A stretch of 64,000 bases of DNA from Woeseia oceani (GCF_001677435.1 NZ_CP016268.1:2593001-2657000), one strand, 5' to 3'; positions 18,441-28,626 are shown, counted from the first letter of the stretch. Program-made: numbers and translations. Notes: generated by a model from the sequence alone, not told the origin.

Positions 18441-19649
18441 CTAAACGCGCTCGATAATGGTTGCTGTGCCCATCCCACCACCCACACATAAATTAACCAG
18501 TGCGGTATTGAGGTCGCGCCGTTCCAGCTCGTCGAGGACGGTTCCCAGAATGATGGCGCCAGTGGCGCCAAGCGGGTGTCCCATCGCAATAGCGCCACCA
18601 TTCACATTGATCTTGTCGTGGTCAATGTTCAGCCGCTGCATGAACAGCAGTACCACCGAGGCAAACGCTTCGTTCAGCTCAAAGAGATCGATGTCGTCCG
18701 TGGTCATGCCGCAACGCGCAAGCACCTTCTCGGCGGACGGTGCCGGACCGGTAAGCATGATCGTCGGATCAGTGCCAATAGAGGCGAAGCCACGGATGCG
18801 CGCACGCGCTTTCAAGCCAAGTGCCTTGCCCGTCCCGGCATTACCAATCAATACGGCAGCGGCACCATCGACAATCCCGCTCGAGTTACCGCCTGTGTGC
18901 ACGTGTTCGATCGCCTCAACCTCCGGGTAGCGCTGCAACGCTACATCGTCGAAGCCCGCTTGCTGACCAAGAGTTTCAAAGGCTGCTTTCAAGGCAGCAA
19001 GATCGGCTGCGGTGGTGCCAGGGCGCATGTGCTCATCGCGCTCCAGCAGAGGCAATCCCAGATGGTCGTGGATAGGGGCAATGGAGTTGCTGAACCAGCC
19101 CTGCTCCCAGGCGTGGGCGGCCCGCCGCTGACTCTCAACGGCATAGTTGTCCACGTCGCTGCGGGAGAAACCGTACTTGCTCGCAATCAGGTCTGCGCCA
19201 ATTCCTTGCGGCGCAAAATAGGTCTTGTAGGCTATCGCCGGGTCAGCATGCATGGCGCCGGAATCGGCACCCATTGGTACCCGTGACATGCTCTCAACAC
19301 CGCCACCGATGGTGAGATCCGACTGACCCGCCATGATCTGTGCGGCAGCGGAATTGACCGCTTCCAGGCCTGAGGCACAAAAGCGGTTGAGTTGTTTGCC
19401 TGGCACGGTCAGTGCGTAGTCAGCATTCAGTACCGCCGTTCGCGCAATGCAGGCACCCTGTTCACCGACCGGTGAAACACAACCCAGAACAACGTCGTCG
19501 AGGTACGTCGTATCCAGATTATTGCGCTCGCGCAATGCACTCAGAACCTGGGTCATCAAATTGACCGGCGTTATTTCGTGCAGAGCACCGTTCGGCCGGC
19601 CGCGACCGCGCGGGCTACGTACATGGTCAAATATATAGGCGTCTGCCAT
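18441..19649 (-). CDS. Acetyl-CoA acyltransferase (thiolase)
   Basis: 402 residues. The nucleophile Cys91 is in [10 protein letters not shown], the His in [16 protein letters not shown], and the second Cys in [11 protein letters not shown]. It cleaves 3-ketoacyl-CoA to acetyl-CoA and a shortened acyl-CoA, the last step of beta-oxidation. It is the first gene of the operon thiolase-FadJ-ECH-ACAD-HIBADH (19649 to 13293), with an AGGA site 8 nt before ATG 19649. The 171-bp gap upstream, before the TetR gene, shows no clear box. Confidence 0.93.
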   Translation of the reverse strand: MADAYIFDHVRSPRGRGRPNGALHEITPVNLMTQVLSALRERNNLDTTYLDDVVLGCVSPVGEQGACIARTAVLNADYALTVPGKQLNRFCASGLEAVNSAAAQIMAGQSDLTIGGGVESMSRVPMGADSGAMHADPAIAYKTYFAPQGIGADLIASKYGFSRSDVDNYAVESQRRAAHAWEQGWFSNSIAPIHDHLGLPLLERDEHMRPGTTAADLAALKAAFETLGQQAGFDDVALQRYPEVEAIEHVHTGGNSSGIVDGAAAVLIGNAGTGKALGLKARARIRGFASIGTDPTIMLTGPAPSAEKVLARCGMTTDDIDLFELNEAFASVVLLFMQRLNIDHDKINVNGGAIAMGHPLGATGAIILGTVLDELERRDLNTALVNLCVGGGMGTATIIERV

Positions 19650-19820
19650 TGCTGTAATCCTGTATCAAAGTGAAGTTCTGTTCGCTTGCAGGTATCTCGT
19701 TGGGACCTTGGACTGGCCAGGAGTTGTGGTCATCGCTAACGCATTCCGACCTACCCGGTGCCAGTCCGGCGAGCGTCAACGTTGCCTGACAAGCGCTTGC
19801 GTCAATGTCACAAATTCTGT

Positions 19821-20459
19821 CTACAAGTGACTCTCCGTGGCTGCGAGGGAGCGCCGCAAATGCAGCTTCATGTCCTCATTCGCCTTGCGGAAATCGACCG
19901 CTTCCGGATCAATGACCCATAGGTAAGTCATCCCCGATATATATGCGATGTATTGCGCGGCGACACTCCGGGGATCCGTGCCCTGGCGAATGCTGCCGTC
20001 GGCGATGCCGGCGCGGATCCAGTCCGCAACGTCGTTTTGCTGGCGTTGGTGTATCGATCGCGATGTCTCGCGATATTCCGACGTCGGGCTGGCCGCACCG
20101 CAGTACAGAATGTGCAGCACCCGGGCTTCGCGCGGCCAATCCGACAAAAACCGAAAAAACGCATCCAACGCGGCACACATGGCATCGACACCGGACAAAT
20201 CGCCAGCGCCGTCGCGCAAATAGGTCAGCCAGCGGCGCGATATGGCTTTGCAAACCGCGTCATACAGCCCGGCCTTCGAGCCGAAACGGTAGGTGGCGAG
20301 CCCGCGACTGTAGCCGGCCTTTTTGCCGATGGCCGCGAGAGTGGTCTTTTCGGTGCCGTGTTCGAGAATCAGGTCGATAGCCGCGTCGAGCATGGCGCTG
20401 TCCGACTGGGCGCTGCGTTGCGCTTGCGTACGGCTGCTACCAGCCGTTGCCTCAGCCAC
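19821..20459 (-). CDS. TetR/AcrR family transcriptional regulator
   Basis: 212 residues. The N-terminal helix-turn-helix is at about residues 24-70 (TLAAIGKKAGYSRGLATYRF), followed by an all-helical ligand domain. It is transcribed in the same direction as the beta-oxidation operon and just upstream of it, so it probably represses that operon and itself in response to an acyl-CoA. The ligand is inferred. The GTG start at 20459 has little ribosome site. Confidence 0.88.
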   Translation of the reverse strand: MAEATAGSSRTQAQRSAQSDSAMLDAAIDLILEHGTEKTTLAAIGKKAGYSRGLATYRFGSKAGLYDAVCKAISRRWLTYLRDGAGDLSGVDAMCAALDAFFRFLSDWPREARVLHILYCGAASPTSEYRETSRSIHQRQQNDVADWIRAGIADGSIRQGTDPRSVAAQYIAYISGMTYLWVIDPEAVDFRKANEDMKLHLRRSLAATESHL

Positions 20460-20476
20460 CGACTGTTTCGCTCGAA

Positions 20477-20536
20477 AAATTATTAACTATCAATGGCTTG
20501 GTCAATTCTCAAAATACTTGCTGACAACAAGCAAGT
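20477..20536 (-). promoter_or_regulatory. Promoter and palindrome upstream of the TetR gene
   Basis: On the minus strand, TTGACC (20505-20500) and TAATTT (20482-20477) are separated by 17 nt, a good sigma70-type promoter whose start point would lie only about 10 nt before the GTG. Upstream of it, 20516-20536 is a 7-7-7 palindrome (ACTTGCT, spacer, AGCAAGT). This is a plausible TetR operator, though its position upstream of -35 is less usual for simple repression. Confidence 0.4.
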
Positions 20537-20655
20537 GAGTATACCGGCGCCATTGACGAGGAACAAGCGGCATTGGCGCGCGCGCCCCGGCTGCTGCGTT
20601 GCGACGCTCAATGAGGTAAGGGGCTTTCAGGCCCGCTGGTAAAACGGCCAGGCGC

Positions 20656-21429
20656 TCAGAGTGAGCTGCAGAGGTGTCCGCCGTCCACGGTAATGGTGCT
20701 ACCGGTCATGTAACTGCCTGCTTCGGAGGCGAGCAAGAGCAGCGGTCCATCGAGTTCGGACAACACCCCACTGCGACGCAAGGGCACTTGCTGCAACATC
20801 GTCTGCCCTGCTGGTGAGCTCAGGAAGCCAGTGTTGATCTCGGTCTCGAAATAGCCCGGCGCAATAGCGTTAACGCGAATACCGAAACGCGCCCATTCGA
20901 GCGCCATCGTCTTGGTCAGATTCACAACGCCGCTCTTTGCCGCGACATAAGAACCCAGCGTCTTGCTGACGCGAAAGCCGAGTATAGAGGCGATGTTGAT
21001 AATGCTGCCGCCGCGGCCGCGTTCCAGCATGCGTCGTGCCGTCGCCTGAGCTACCAGAAACACACCCTTCAGGTTCGTATCAACCACCGCATCCCAGTCG
21101 GCCTCGCTCAGTTCGGCAAGAAAACCCGTACGACTGATGCCAGCGTTATTGACGAGAATGTCGATGCTCTGCCCGGCGTCGTCGAGCTCAGTAAAACATT
21201 GTTGAACCGATGCGCCGTCAGTGACATCCAGCGAAACGCACAACGCTTCGCCACCCGCCTTGGCCACCAGGCTGCGCGTTTCCTCGAGCTTCTCCGCTCG
21301 TCGAGCAGCCAGCACAACGGTCGCACCGGCCGTTGCCAGGGTCATGGCGAACTGCCGGCCCAAACCACTGCCCGCACCGGTAATCAGCGCGGTCTTGCCG
21401 TCGAGCCGGAACCGGTCGCGCTCGCTCAT
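20656..21429 (-). CDS. SDR family NAD(P)-dependent oxidoreductase
   Basis: About 257 residues from ATG 21429, chosen because it overlaps the upstream stop as ATGA. It has the cofactor motif TGAGSGLG near residue 17, NNAG, and the catalytic YVAAK, and ends in a TGSTITVDGG-type segment typical of 3-oxoacyl/3-hydroxyacyl SDRs. It likely reduces or oxidises a ketoacyl or hydroxyacyl intermediate in the cytoplasm. It is the last of three ATGA-linked genes downstream of icmF. Confidence 0.87.
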   Translation of the reverse strand: MSERDRFRLDGKTALITGAGSGLGRQFAMTLATAGATVVLAARRAEKLEETRSLVAKAGGEALCVSLDVTDGASVQQCFTELDDAGQSIDILVNNAGISRTGFLAELSEADWDAVVDTNLKGVFLVAQATARRMLERGRGGSIINIASILGFRVSKTLGSYVAAKSGVVNLTKTMALEWARFGIRVNAIAPGYFETEINTGFLSSPAGQTMLQQVPLRRSGVLSELDGPLLLLASEAGSYMTGSTITVDGGHLCSSL

Positions 21430-21866
21430 CCTGTCGCTGCCGCGTGGCCGCGCTGTTGTGGCTTGTACGTGCCCGTCGCTGTGGCACAAAGCGTACGGTT
21501 GTCAGGGTCCAGCAATTTGGCTTGCGCGAAAAACAGGGTATTGGTCCGCCGTATGAGCTCGCCTTCCGCAATGACCGTTTGGCCACGGTGCGGGGCCATG
21601 AAATTGCAATTGAGATTGACCGTTACCGAAACATACTCGCCGGAGCCGCCGAAACTGCCACATACGGCACCCGCAATATCGAGTAGCGAGGCAATTACCC
21701 CGCCGTGCAGGTATTTGACGGAATTGCGGTGATCATCGCGAACCGGCATCTCCAGGCGAACAAAGCCGTCCTTCCAGTTCAGCAAGCGAAAGCCGAGAAA
21801 CTGCAGGTACGTTCCTTCGTACAGTGTGGGGTTGTCGAGAAAACTCTTCGGCGTCTGTTCGTTCAT
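21426..21866 (-). CDS. PaaI-like hotdog thioesterase
   Basis: 146 residues with the PaaI-type motif KYLHGGVIASLLD (HGG at 54-56, acidic residue at 63). The family hydrolyses acyl-CoA thioesters and often removes dead-end CoA adducts. The gene overlaps both neighbours by 4 bp (ATGA), so translation is coupled to the redoxin-like gene and the SDR gene. The substrate is unknown; an isobutyryl- or hydroxyacyl-CoA would suit the location. Confidence 0.87.
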   Translation of the reverse strand: MNEQTPKSFLDNPTLYEGTYLQFLGFRLLNWKDGFVRLEMPVRDDHRNSVKYLHGGVIASLLDIAGAVCGSFGGSGEYVSVTVNLNCNFMAPHRGQTVIAEGELIRRTNTLFFAQAKLLDPDNRTLCATATGTYKPQQRGHAAATG

Positions 21867-22729
21867 TGTGCGATCGCTCCGGTTCTGCGCAATACCGCCA
21901 GGAAAATATCCGGTTCCGGGCGGACTCGGTAATTGTCAGTTTGATCCGAGTAGATGATAGTACCGCGTGCATTGGCTACGACCACTGTCGGCATCACGGT
22001 ATCCGCATCATAGCCTCGGCCATAACCCACGGGAACGCCGTTCTGCACCGCAATATCCAGCTCTCGGGCGATGCCATTGTCCTGGTCCACCCAGTAGTGG
22101 AACGGTGCCGGGTTTTGCTCCGCCAGCGCGCGGCTATGGCGCTCCGCTTGCGGACTGATAAGTACCACATTGGCGCCGAGCCGCTCAAACTCGGATTGAA
22201 ATGCACTCAACTCCGCTACCTGCGCGACACAGAATGAACTCCAGTTGCCGCTAAAGAACACCAGTACCGAGGGCTTGCCTTGCAAATCGCCGCTGTTCAC
22301 CGGTTTGCCATCAATGTCTATTGCCGCAAAGTCGGGCAAGCGGCTACCAACGTCCAGCTTGCCACTGGCGATACGCCCGTACCGCGAGTACCAGAATACA
22401 TACAGCAGCAATAACACCAGCGCGCATGTGGCCACTACCAGTGGCAACCAGCCAGCAACGCCTTCGAACAGCCACTCCCATGCCGCCAGCAATACACCGC
22501 AACAGGCCACAAACCATGCCAATGGCGCATTTTCAGCCGCTCGTGCCGGACGGGCCAATTTCAAATGCGCGTGCACCAGCGGCAGCGGCAGCGATGCTAT
22601 CGCCGCACCCCACCAGGCGAGGCGGTCCGCTTCACCACGCAATGCCATGAACAGAGAAACGAGAAACAACAAAACGGAAACGATGATCGCTGGTAACAGG
22701 TACAGCGATTTGAATTTAGCTCTGACCAC
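21863..22729 (-). CDS. Membrane-anchored redoxin-like protein lacking the first active-site Cys
   Basis: 288 residues. Four membrane helices (about 10-30, 38-56, 70-86, 92-114) are followed by an AhpC/TSA-type thioredoxin fold (LPDFAAIDIDGKPV onward). At the usual WCPFC active site the sequence is WSSFC (residues 163-167), so only the second Cys remains. It may work as a one-Cys redoxin or a non-redox chaperone. The GTG start has GGAGG 10 nt upstream. It overlaps the thioesterase gene as ATGA and follows icmF by 64 bp. Confidence 0.75.
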   Translation of the reverse strand: MVRAKFKSLYLLPAIIVSVLLFLVSLFMALRGEADRLAWWGAAIASLPLPLVHAHLKLARPARAAENAPLAWFVACCGVLLAAWEWLFEGVAGWLPLVVATCALVLLLLYVFWYSRYGRIASGKLDVGSRLPDFAAIDIDGKPVNSGDLQGKPSVLVFFSGNWSSFCVAQVAELSAFQSEFERLGANVVLISPQAERHSRALAEQNPAPFHYWVDQDNGIARELDIAVQNGVPVGYGRGYDADTVMPTVVVANARGTIIYSDQTDNYRVRPEPDIFLAVLRRTGAIAQ

Positions 22730-22793
22730 GTAAACACTTCCTCCCGAGATTTCGCCGAGCCGGCGACTGCCGCCTGGTGCCGGAATCGAAGTG

Positions 22794-25700
22794 TTACATA
22801 TTGCGGCGATACTCGCCGCCCACTTCGTAGAGCGCCGCAGAAATCTGGCCCAGAGAATTGGACTTGACCGTCTGCATCAGCTCCTCGAACACATTGCCAC
22901 GCGCGCGCGCCACGCGCTGCAACTGGAGCCGCGCCGTTTCGCTTGATTCGCGGTGGGTTTCCTGGAATGCGCGAACGTGGGCGATCTGATCGCGTTTCTC
23001 CTCATCTGATGAGCGAATGAGTTCCTGTTTGTGGACTTCGTCTTCCTGCCCTTTCTTTGGCAGGAAAGTATTGACGCCTATCAACGGATAGCTGCCGTCA
23101 TGTTTCTTGCTTTCATAATAGAGGCTCTCGTCCTGTATTTTGCCGCGCTGATACATCGTATCCATCGCGCCCAATACGCCACCACGCTCGGAGATACGTT
23201 CGAATTCTTTGTAGACCGCTTCTTCCACCAGTTCGGTAAGCTCGTCAATAATGAATGAACCCTGCCACGGGTTTTCGCAGAAATTGAGGCCCAACTCGCG
23301 CGATATGATCAATTGAATGGCTACCGCACGGCGAACCGAATGCTCCGTGGGGGTTGTGATAGCTTCGTCAAACGCGTTGGTATGCAAGCTGTTGCAGTTG
23401 TCGAACAACGCGTAGAGGGCCTGCAAGGTAGTCCGTATATCGTTGAAACTGATTTCCTGTGCGTGCAGGCTGCGACCGGATGTCTGCACGTGGTATTTAA
23501 GCATCTGTGACCGGGCACTCGCACCGTAGCGTTCGCGCATGGCTCTGGCCCAGATACGTCGTGCAACGCGGCCTATCACCGTGTACTCCGGGTCCATACC
23601 GTTGGAGAAAAAGAAACTCAGGTTCGGCGCGAACTCATCGATATCCATGCCACGAGCAAGATAGTACTCAACGATGGTAAAGCCATTTGACAGGGTAAAT
23701 GCCAGCTGGCTGATCGGGTTCGCGCCTGCCTCTGCAATGTGATAGCCACTGATCGATACGCTGTAGTAATTACGCACGTTGTGATCGATAAAATACTGCT
23801 GCACATCGCCCATCATTTTCATCGCGAATTCGGTCGAAAATATGCAGGTATTCTGTGCCTGATCTTCTTTGAGAATATCCGCCTGCACCGTGCCGCGTAC
23901 CTGCGTCAGGGTCTGCTCGCAAATCTTCGCGTAAACCTCGGGTGATACCAGCTGGTCACCGGAAATTCCCAGCAGGGCCAAGCCAAGCCCGTCATTGCCG
24001 GCCGGCAATTCGCCAACGTACTCTGGTCGCTGCCGTCCTTCGAACCAGTGCCTGATTTTCTTCTCTGCGGCCGGCCATTCACCGTTTTCTTTCAGGTAGA
24101 TCTCCACCTGCTGGTCAATTGCCGTGTTCATGAAGAACGCCAGGATCATCGGTGCCGGACCGTTGATTGTCATGGATACCGACGTTGTCGGTGCACACAG
24201 GTTGAAACCTGAGTACAACTTCTTCATGTCGTCAACCGTGGCAATCGACACCCCGGAATTTCCAACCTTGCCAAAAATATCAGGGCGTTCATGAGGGTCT
24301 TCGCCGTACAGAGTGACGGAATCGAACGCCGTCGAAAGGCGCGCTGCCTCCTGCCCTTGCGACAAATAGTGAAAGCGGCGATTGGTGCGTTCCGGCGTAC
24401 CTTCACCGGCAAACATACGCGTCGGGTCTTCTCCCAGGCGCCGATACGGGTATACACCGCCGGTGTAAGGGTAAGCGCCAGGCAGGTTTTCGCGCATCAG
24501 GAATGACAGTGTCTCGCCCCAGTCGCGGTAATCCGGAGGAGCAATTTTCGGAATCTTCTGATGGCTCAGGCTTTCGCTGTAATTCTGCCCGCGAATTTCA
24601 CGGCCGCGGACTTCGTAGCTGTATTCATCCGCACGCACGGCATCGCGACGCGCCGGCCACTCGCGCAATAAGGTTACCGCTTCCCTGGACAGGTCGCTTA
24701 GCAACGACTGATATCGCTGCCGTAATGTCAGCAAAGAGCGATCTCCGCCGCTGATCAGCGCATCATCCGGGTATGCAGCCAGTGGCTCCGGCAACTGCTC
24801 ATCGTCCAGCAACTTCAGCGCTTCGTACAGGTGCTGCAGCTCGCTCGCCGCCGTAGCCTGCGATTCGATTGACGCATTGATAGCCCGACCCTGTTCAGCG
24901 ATCTCCGCAAGGTAGCGAATGCGTGCGCCTGGTATGACCGCCATCGCCCGCGGTTCCTTTACGCTGACATCAATAGTTGGTGACCACTTGTCACTGTCCA
25001 GTGACAATTTATTCTTTAGTCGCCGGCAGAGTTCGACAAACATCCAGCTGACACCCGGGTCACTAAACTGGCTGGCGATCGTTGGGTACACCGGAATTTC
25101 TTCATCACTGACCTGAAACTGGACATGGTTGCGTTTCCATTGCTTGCGAATATCACGCAACGCATCTTCCGCACCGCGCTTGTCGTACTTGTTAAGCACG
25201 ATCAGATCGGCGAAATCCAGCATGTCGATTTTTTCCAGCTGGCTTGCGGCGCCGTAGTCACTCGTCATGACATAAACCGAAAAATCAACATGATCGACGA
25301 TTTCGCTATCGCTCTGACCGATGCCTGCCGTTTCGACCAGGATAAGGTCATAGCCAAGAGACTTCAGAAACAGGATGTGATCGGCCAGCATCTTGCTGGT
25401 CGCCAAGTGCTGGCGGCGGGTGGCTATCGATCGCATGTACACTCGGTCCGAGCGCAATGAATTCATTCGGATGCGATCACCCAGCAATGCGCCACCGGTA
25501 CGACGGCGCGTCGGATCGACCGCCAATACCGCTATTCGCATGTCCGGGAAAGACGCCAGAAAGCGATTGAGAATCTCGTCGGTAACGCTGCTCTTGCCCG
25601 CACCACCGGTACCTGTAATGCCGATGACCGGCACCTGGCCCGTTCGCATGCGCCATTCACGACGCAATGCTTCCAGGCCGGAGTCGTCGTACGCGTCTTC

Positions 25701-26237
25701 TTCGATCGCTGACATCATGCAAGCGACGTCAGCTATTTTGTCCGGGCTGATGGTCGCTGGTGGACGGGTTTCCCGTCGCGCCTCGACAGTCCGTTGAATC
25801 AGATCGTCGATCATGTCGCCGAGACCCATCGACATGCCGTCATGCGGGTGGTAAATACGATCGACACCGTAGTCCATCAACGCATCGATCTCGTCCGGCG
25901 TGATGGTTCCACCGCCTCCACCAAATACCCTGATATGCGACGCGCCGAGTTCACCCAGCCGGTCGACCATGTAACGGAAAAATTCATTATGCCCACCCTG
26001 GTACGAACTGATCGCAATGCCGTCGGCATCCTCCTGAATGGCGGCGCGCACGATGTCATCCACACTGCGGTTGTGACCCAGATGTATGACCTCGGCGCCT
26101 TTCGCCTGAATCAAACGGCGCATGATGTTGATCGCCGCATCATGCCCGTCAAACAGCGAGGCCGCCGTTACAAATCGCAGTGGTGCATTACTTAGCTTGC
26201 CGGTAGCTCGCGGCAAATCGGTGGCAGCAGTACTCAT
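22794..26237 (-). CDS. icmF: Fused isobutyryl-CoA mutase with G-protein chaperone
   Basis: 1147 residues in the IcmF order. A B12-binding domain comes first ([13 protein letters not shown], ligand His32; SSYQGGH at 78-83). The MeaI-type GTPase follows, with P-loop GTGGAGKSS at 209-217 and NKYDK. The mutase barrel is C-terminal ([29 protein letters not shown]). The enzyme interconverts isobutyryl- and n-butyryl-CoA with adenosylcobalamin; some relatives act on isovaleryl/pivalyl-CoA. The fusion and the [10 protein letters not shown] segment distinguish it from methylmalonyl-CoA mutase. It has GAGG upstream of ATG 26237 and diverges from a TetR gene. Confidence 0.95.
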   Translation of the reverse strand: MSTAATDLPRATGKLSNAPLRFVTAASLFDGHDAAINIMRRLIQAKGAEVIHLGHNRSVDDIVRAAIQEDADGIAISSYQGGHNEFFRYMVDRLGELGASHIRVFGGGGGTITPDEIDALMDYGVDRIYHPHDGMSMGLGDMIDDLIQRTVEARRETRPPATISPDKIADVACMMSAIEEDAYDDSGLEALRREWRMRTGQVPVIGITGTGGAGKSSVTDEILNRFLASFPDMRIAVLAVDPTRRRTGGALLGDRIRMNSLRSDRVYMRSIATRRQHLATSKMLADHILFLKSLGYDLILVETAGIGQSDSEIVDHVDFSVYVMTSDYGAASQLEKIDMLDFADLIVLNKYDKRGAEDALRDIRKQWKRNHVQFQVSDEEIPVYPTIASQFSDPGVSWMFVELCRRLKNKLSLDSDKWSPTIDVSVKEPRAMAVIPGARIRYLAEIAEQGRAINASIESQATAASELQHLYEALKLLDDEQLPEPLAAYPDDALISGGDRSLLTLRQRYQSLLSDLSREAVTLLREWPARRDAVRADEYSYEVRGREIRGQNYSESLSHQKIPKIAPPDYRDWGETLSFLMRENLPGAYPYTGGVYPYRRLGEDPTRMFAGEGTPERTNRRFHYLSQGQEAARLSTAFDSVTLYGEDPHERPDIFGKVGNSGVSIATVDDMKKLYSGFNLCAPTTSVSMTINGPAPMILAFFMNTAIDQQVEIYLKENGEWPAAEKKIRHWFEGRQRPEYVGELPAGNDGLGLALLGISGDQLVSPEVYAKICEQTLTQVRGTVQADILKEDQAQNTCIFSTEFAMKMMGDVQQYFIDHNVRNYYSVSISGYHIAEAGANPISQLAFTLSNGFTIVEYYLARGMDIDEFAPNLSFFFSNGMDPEYTVIGRVARRIWARAMRERYGASARSQMLKYHVQTSGRSLHAQEISFNDIRTTLQALYALFDNCNSLHTNAFDEAITTPTEHSVRRAVAIQLIISRELGLNFCENPWQGSFIIDELTELVEEAVYKEFERISERGGVLGAMDTMYQRGKIQDESLYYESKKHDGSYPLIGVNTFLPKKGQEDEVHKQELIRSSDEEKRDQIAHVRAFQETHRESSETARLQLQRVARARGNVFEELMQTVKSNSLGQISAALYEVGGEYRRNM

Positions 26238-26313
26238 GGGCGAGAACCTCGTTTTGGCAGCAGAACCACCTGCGGTATCAATAATTGTTATTAAAATTCA
26301 GTCAGTTCTGGCA

Positions 26314-26341
26314 TTGCATAAATTCTAATGACGATTAAAAT
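26314..26341 (+). promoter_or_regulatory. Possible promoter for the TetR gene in the icmF-tetR gap
   Basis: In the AT-rich 196-bp divergent gap, TTGCAT (26314-26319) and TAAAAT (26336-26341) are 16 nt apart on the plus strand. A small palindrome AATAA-TTG-TTATT lies near 26280-26293 on the icmF side. These are the only boxes I can point to; the operator is not certain. Confidence 0.3.
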
Positions 26342-26433
26342 AATGCAGCTTACCGCAGAACTCAAGTCTCAACCGTGAACCACACCAGGCCCTACGGCGG
26401 AACGTCCTGGCCAGCAGCCACAGGAAACGCAGC

Positions 26434-27054
26434 ATGTCGCAACCGGCAGAAGAAACCCGCTACGAAGCGCAACTGGACCGTATCCTCAAGGCCGCGGCAC
26501 GCTGCTTTAATGAAAAAGGCTATAGCGGCACGTCCTTGAAGAACGTTGCCCACCACCTGGGGCTGACGGATGCCGCGCTCTATTACTACGTGCGCAACAA
26601 GGAAGAACTGGTATTTCAGTGCTACCGGCGTGCTGCCGACCTCGGTGCCGATGCGCTGGCGCGCGCCGTTCAGGACGGCGCAAATGGCTACGAGCAGGCA
26701 CGACTGTACGTGCGCTATCACGTTGAAACCATGGTTGGCGACCTTGGCCCGGTCGCCATTATGAGCGAGATCCCATCCCTGGAAACGGCGCATCGGGACG
26801 AAATTCTGGGTATTTCGCGACGCCACAGTCTTGCGTTTGAACAGATTATCAGTCGCGGCATTGCCGACGGCAGCATCGCCGATTGCGACGTGCGCATGAC
26901 CGGCAACGCAATCATGGGCGCGATCAACTGGATACCGAAATGGTTTCATGGCAACAGCACAATGGCCAACGAAATCATTGCGGCGTTCCCCGAAATCCTT
27001 AGCCGCGGCCTGCGACCAAGCGACAAACTATCGCGCACTCCGTCGTCGCAATAA
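26434..27054 (+). CDS. TetR/AcrR family transcriptional regulator, divergent from icmF
   Basis: 206 residues with an N-terminal TetR helix-turn-helix (about 15-62: RILKAAARCFNEKGYSGTS, then DAALYYYVRNKEEL), and a C-terminal domain of the TetR_C_33-like type. Divergence from icmF suggests it controls that operon. AGGA lies 8 nt before ATG 26434. Its stop codon directly abuts the stop of the opposite-strand Sel1 gene, with no base between them. Confidence 0.88.
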   Translation: MSQPAEETRYEAQLDRILKAAARCFNEKGYSGTSLKNVAHHLGLTDAALYYYVRNKEELVFQCYRRAADLGADALARAVQDGANGYEQARLYVRYHVETMVGDLGPVAIMSEIPSLETAHRDEILGISRRHSLAFEQIISRGIADGSIADCDVRMTGNAIMGAINWIPKWFHGNSTMANEIIAAFPEILSRGLRPSDKLSRTPSSQ

Positions 27055-27756
27055 CTAATTCAAGTAGCGGGCGAGGTAAGCCTGTATATCGTCCTCGTTC
27101 GCGACTACATCTGCATCGCGTGGCAAACGCTCCAGATACTTTGCGCGCTGGCGCAAACGATCAATTGTCAGTGCCCGATAGTCGATCTGTGCACCACCCA
27201 AAAAGCCGGCGGTCGCATGATCCTGCGCAGGTTCGGTATCAAAGCGCCGTAACGCGTTGACATCGCGCCGTATGAGCTCCACCAGCAACTGTCGGTCACC
27301 AATGCGGCGGCGCAAGTCCACAAAGATTTTGTCAGCCGCCGCACGCTGTTCGTCAGTGAACGTTGCGGCCAACGTATCCCGTGCCTCTATGTACGGCGTC
27401 TCATTGCGTTCGGCGGCCAGCCGGTACCATGCGAGTGCCTGTACCGGGTCCGGCGTCGTCCCCTGCCCGCTCAGGTGCATGTACCCAACCATGTACTGAG
27501 CGTACTTGTCACCGAGAGGCGCCAGAAATTCCGCGTAGTTGCGCAGCGCCAGCCGGTAATTGCGTTGGTTGTAGAGTGTCTCAACCCGCTCCTGTATCCG
27601 TGCCGTTCGCAAATCAGGCACGGACCCCGGGAAATGACGGTACTCCTGCGCAGCGGACGGCAAAGTAAGCATCACGGTACTGGCTACCAGCAGTATCGCG
27701 AGGCCTTTGCCAAATGTCTGAGCGGCAATTAGCCGGCTTCTCAAAGCTGTCACCAT
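27055..27756 (-). CDS. Exported Sel1/TPR-repeat protein
   Basis: 233 residues with an N-terminal signal (hydrophobic segment about 17-34, cleavage near SAAQE). One clear Sel1-like repeat reads YMVGYMHLSGQGTTPDPVQALAWYRLAAERN. The rest is helical and charged. Such periplasmic repeats mediate protein contacts. No enzymatic motif is present and no partner is evident. An AGGAG site lies just upstream of overlapping ATG and GTG starts. Confidence 0.7.
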   Translation of the reverse strand: MVTALRSRLIAAQTFGKGLAILLVASTVMLTLPSAAQEYRHFPGSVPDLRTARIQERVETLYNQRNYRLALRNYAEFLAPLGDKYAQYMVGYMHLSGQGTTPDPVQALAWYRLAAERNETPYIEARDTLAATFTDEQRAAADKIFVDLRRRIGDRQLLVELIRRDVNALRRFDTEPAQDHATAGFLGGAQIDYRALTIDRLRQRAKYLERLPRDADVVANEDDIQAYLARYLN

Positions 27757-27804
27757 GGTCTCCTGACGGACCGCTTCAGCTACGCACCTGCGGTGCGCGG
27801 CGGG

Positions 27805-28626
27805 TCAATCGATATTCACCTCGATTTTGACAGCTGGCCCGAACGCCGGTTCCCGCTTCTCCATATTTGATCTAACGGCTTCAAGCTGATTTGCCTGCCC
27901 GACAAGTTTTGTCTGCACCAATGCTTCACGTCGCAACGCCCGTTCAGGCGCTTCATCAAACACGTGGTTCAGCAGGTATTTGCCAGCCCGTACGGCATCC
28001 GGTGAATTCCGGGCTATCGTGGCTGCCAGTTCTTTCGCTGCTTGCAACGGTTCGTCTTGCAATCGACTGAGCAAACCGATCTGCAACGCTTCGTCGGCGT
28101 CAACGACGCGCCCCGTATAAACGAGTTCTCGCAAATGATCGAGACGCACTGTTGCCCGTGTGGTAGTACTGATGCCCATATCAGGAATGATGCCCCAGCG
28201 TATTTCCATTACCGAACAACGCGTGGATGGCGCCGCGATCCGGAAGTCCGCGCCCATCGCAAGCTGCAGACCGCCACCGTATACAACTCCTTGCAAGGCA
28301 GCGATAACCGGCACCGGTAGTTCCCGCCAGATCACGGCCGCACGCTGGAAAAAATTCGCGGGCGAATCGTCCATCGGCATCATCCGTGAACCCCCAGCCT
28401 CATTGGCCATCCCGGCCATGAATACGGATGTGTCGATCCCGGCGCAAAAGTGCTCACCCGCACCGCACAGCACAACGGCGCGTACGGACTGATCGGCCGA
28501 CAATGCCTGGCCAGCATCAATGAGCGCCTCAAACGTTTCCATGTTCAGTGCGTTAAGCTTGTCCGGCCGCGACAATGTTACGATCGCAACCCCCTGATCG
28601 CTCTCTACCTCTACTACCTTTGACAT
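27805..28626 (-). CDS. Crotonase/enoyl-CoA hydratase family protein
   Basis: 273 residues from ATG 28626, which has GGAG 7 nt upstream; the frame is open to 28677. The oxyanion-hole motif is GVVYGGGLQLAMGAD and the second active-site segment is EIRWGIIPDMG. The first hydratase Glu is Gln here (GGGLQLA), whereas the second Glu and a following Asp are present. This pattern resembles dienoyl-CoA isomerase-like crotonases more than standard hydratases. It is a single gene near the MCC/isovaleryl-CoA cluster; a role as methylglutaconyl-CoA hydratase is possible but not shown. Confidence 0.85.
   Translation of the reverse strand: MSKVVEVESDQGVAIVTLSRPDKLNALNMETFEALIDAGQALSADQSVRAVVLCGAGEHFCAGIDTSVFMAGMANEAGGSRMMPMDDSPANFFQRAAVIWRELPVPVIAALQGVVYGGGLQLAMGADFRIAAPSTRCSVMEIRWGIIPDMGISTTTRATVRLDHLRELVYTGRVVDADEALQIGLLSRLQDEPLQAAKELAATIARNSPDAVRAGKYLLNHVFDEAPERALRREALVQTKLVGQANQLEAVRSNMEKREPAFGPAVKIEVNID

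Noticed and set aside
22794-26237. Methylmalonyl-CoA mutase
   Set aside because: The B12-GTPase-mutase fusion order and the [10 protein letters not shown] segment are those of IcmF, whereas methylmalonyl-CoA mutase has QTSGWSL and is not fused this way.
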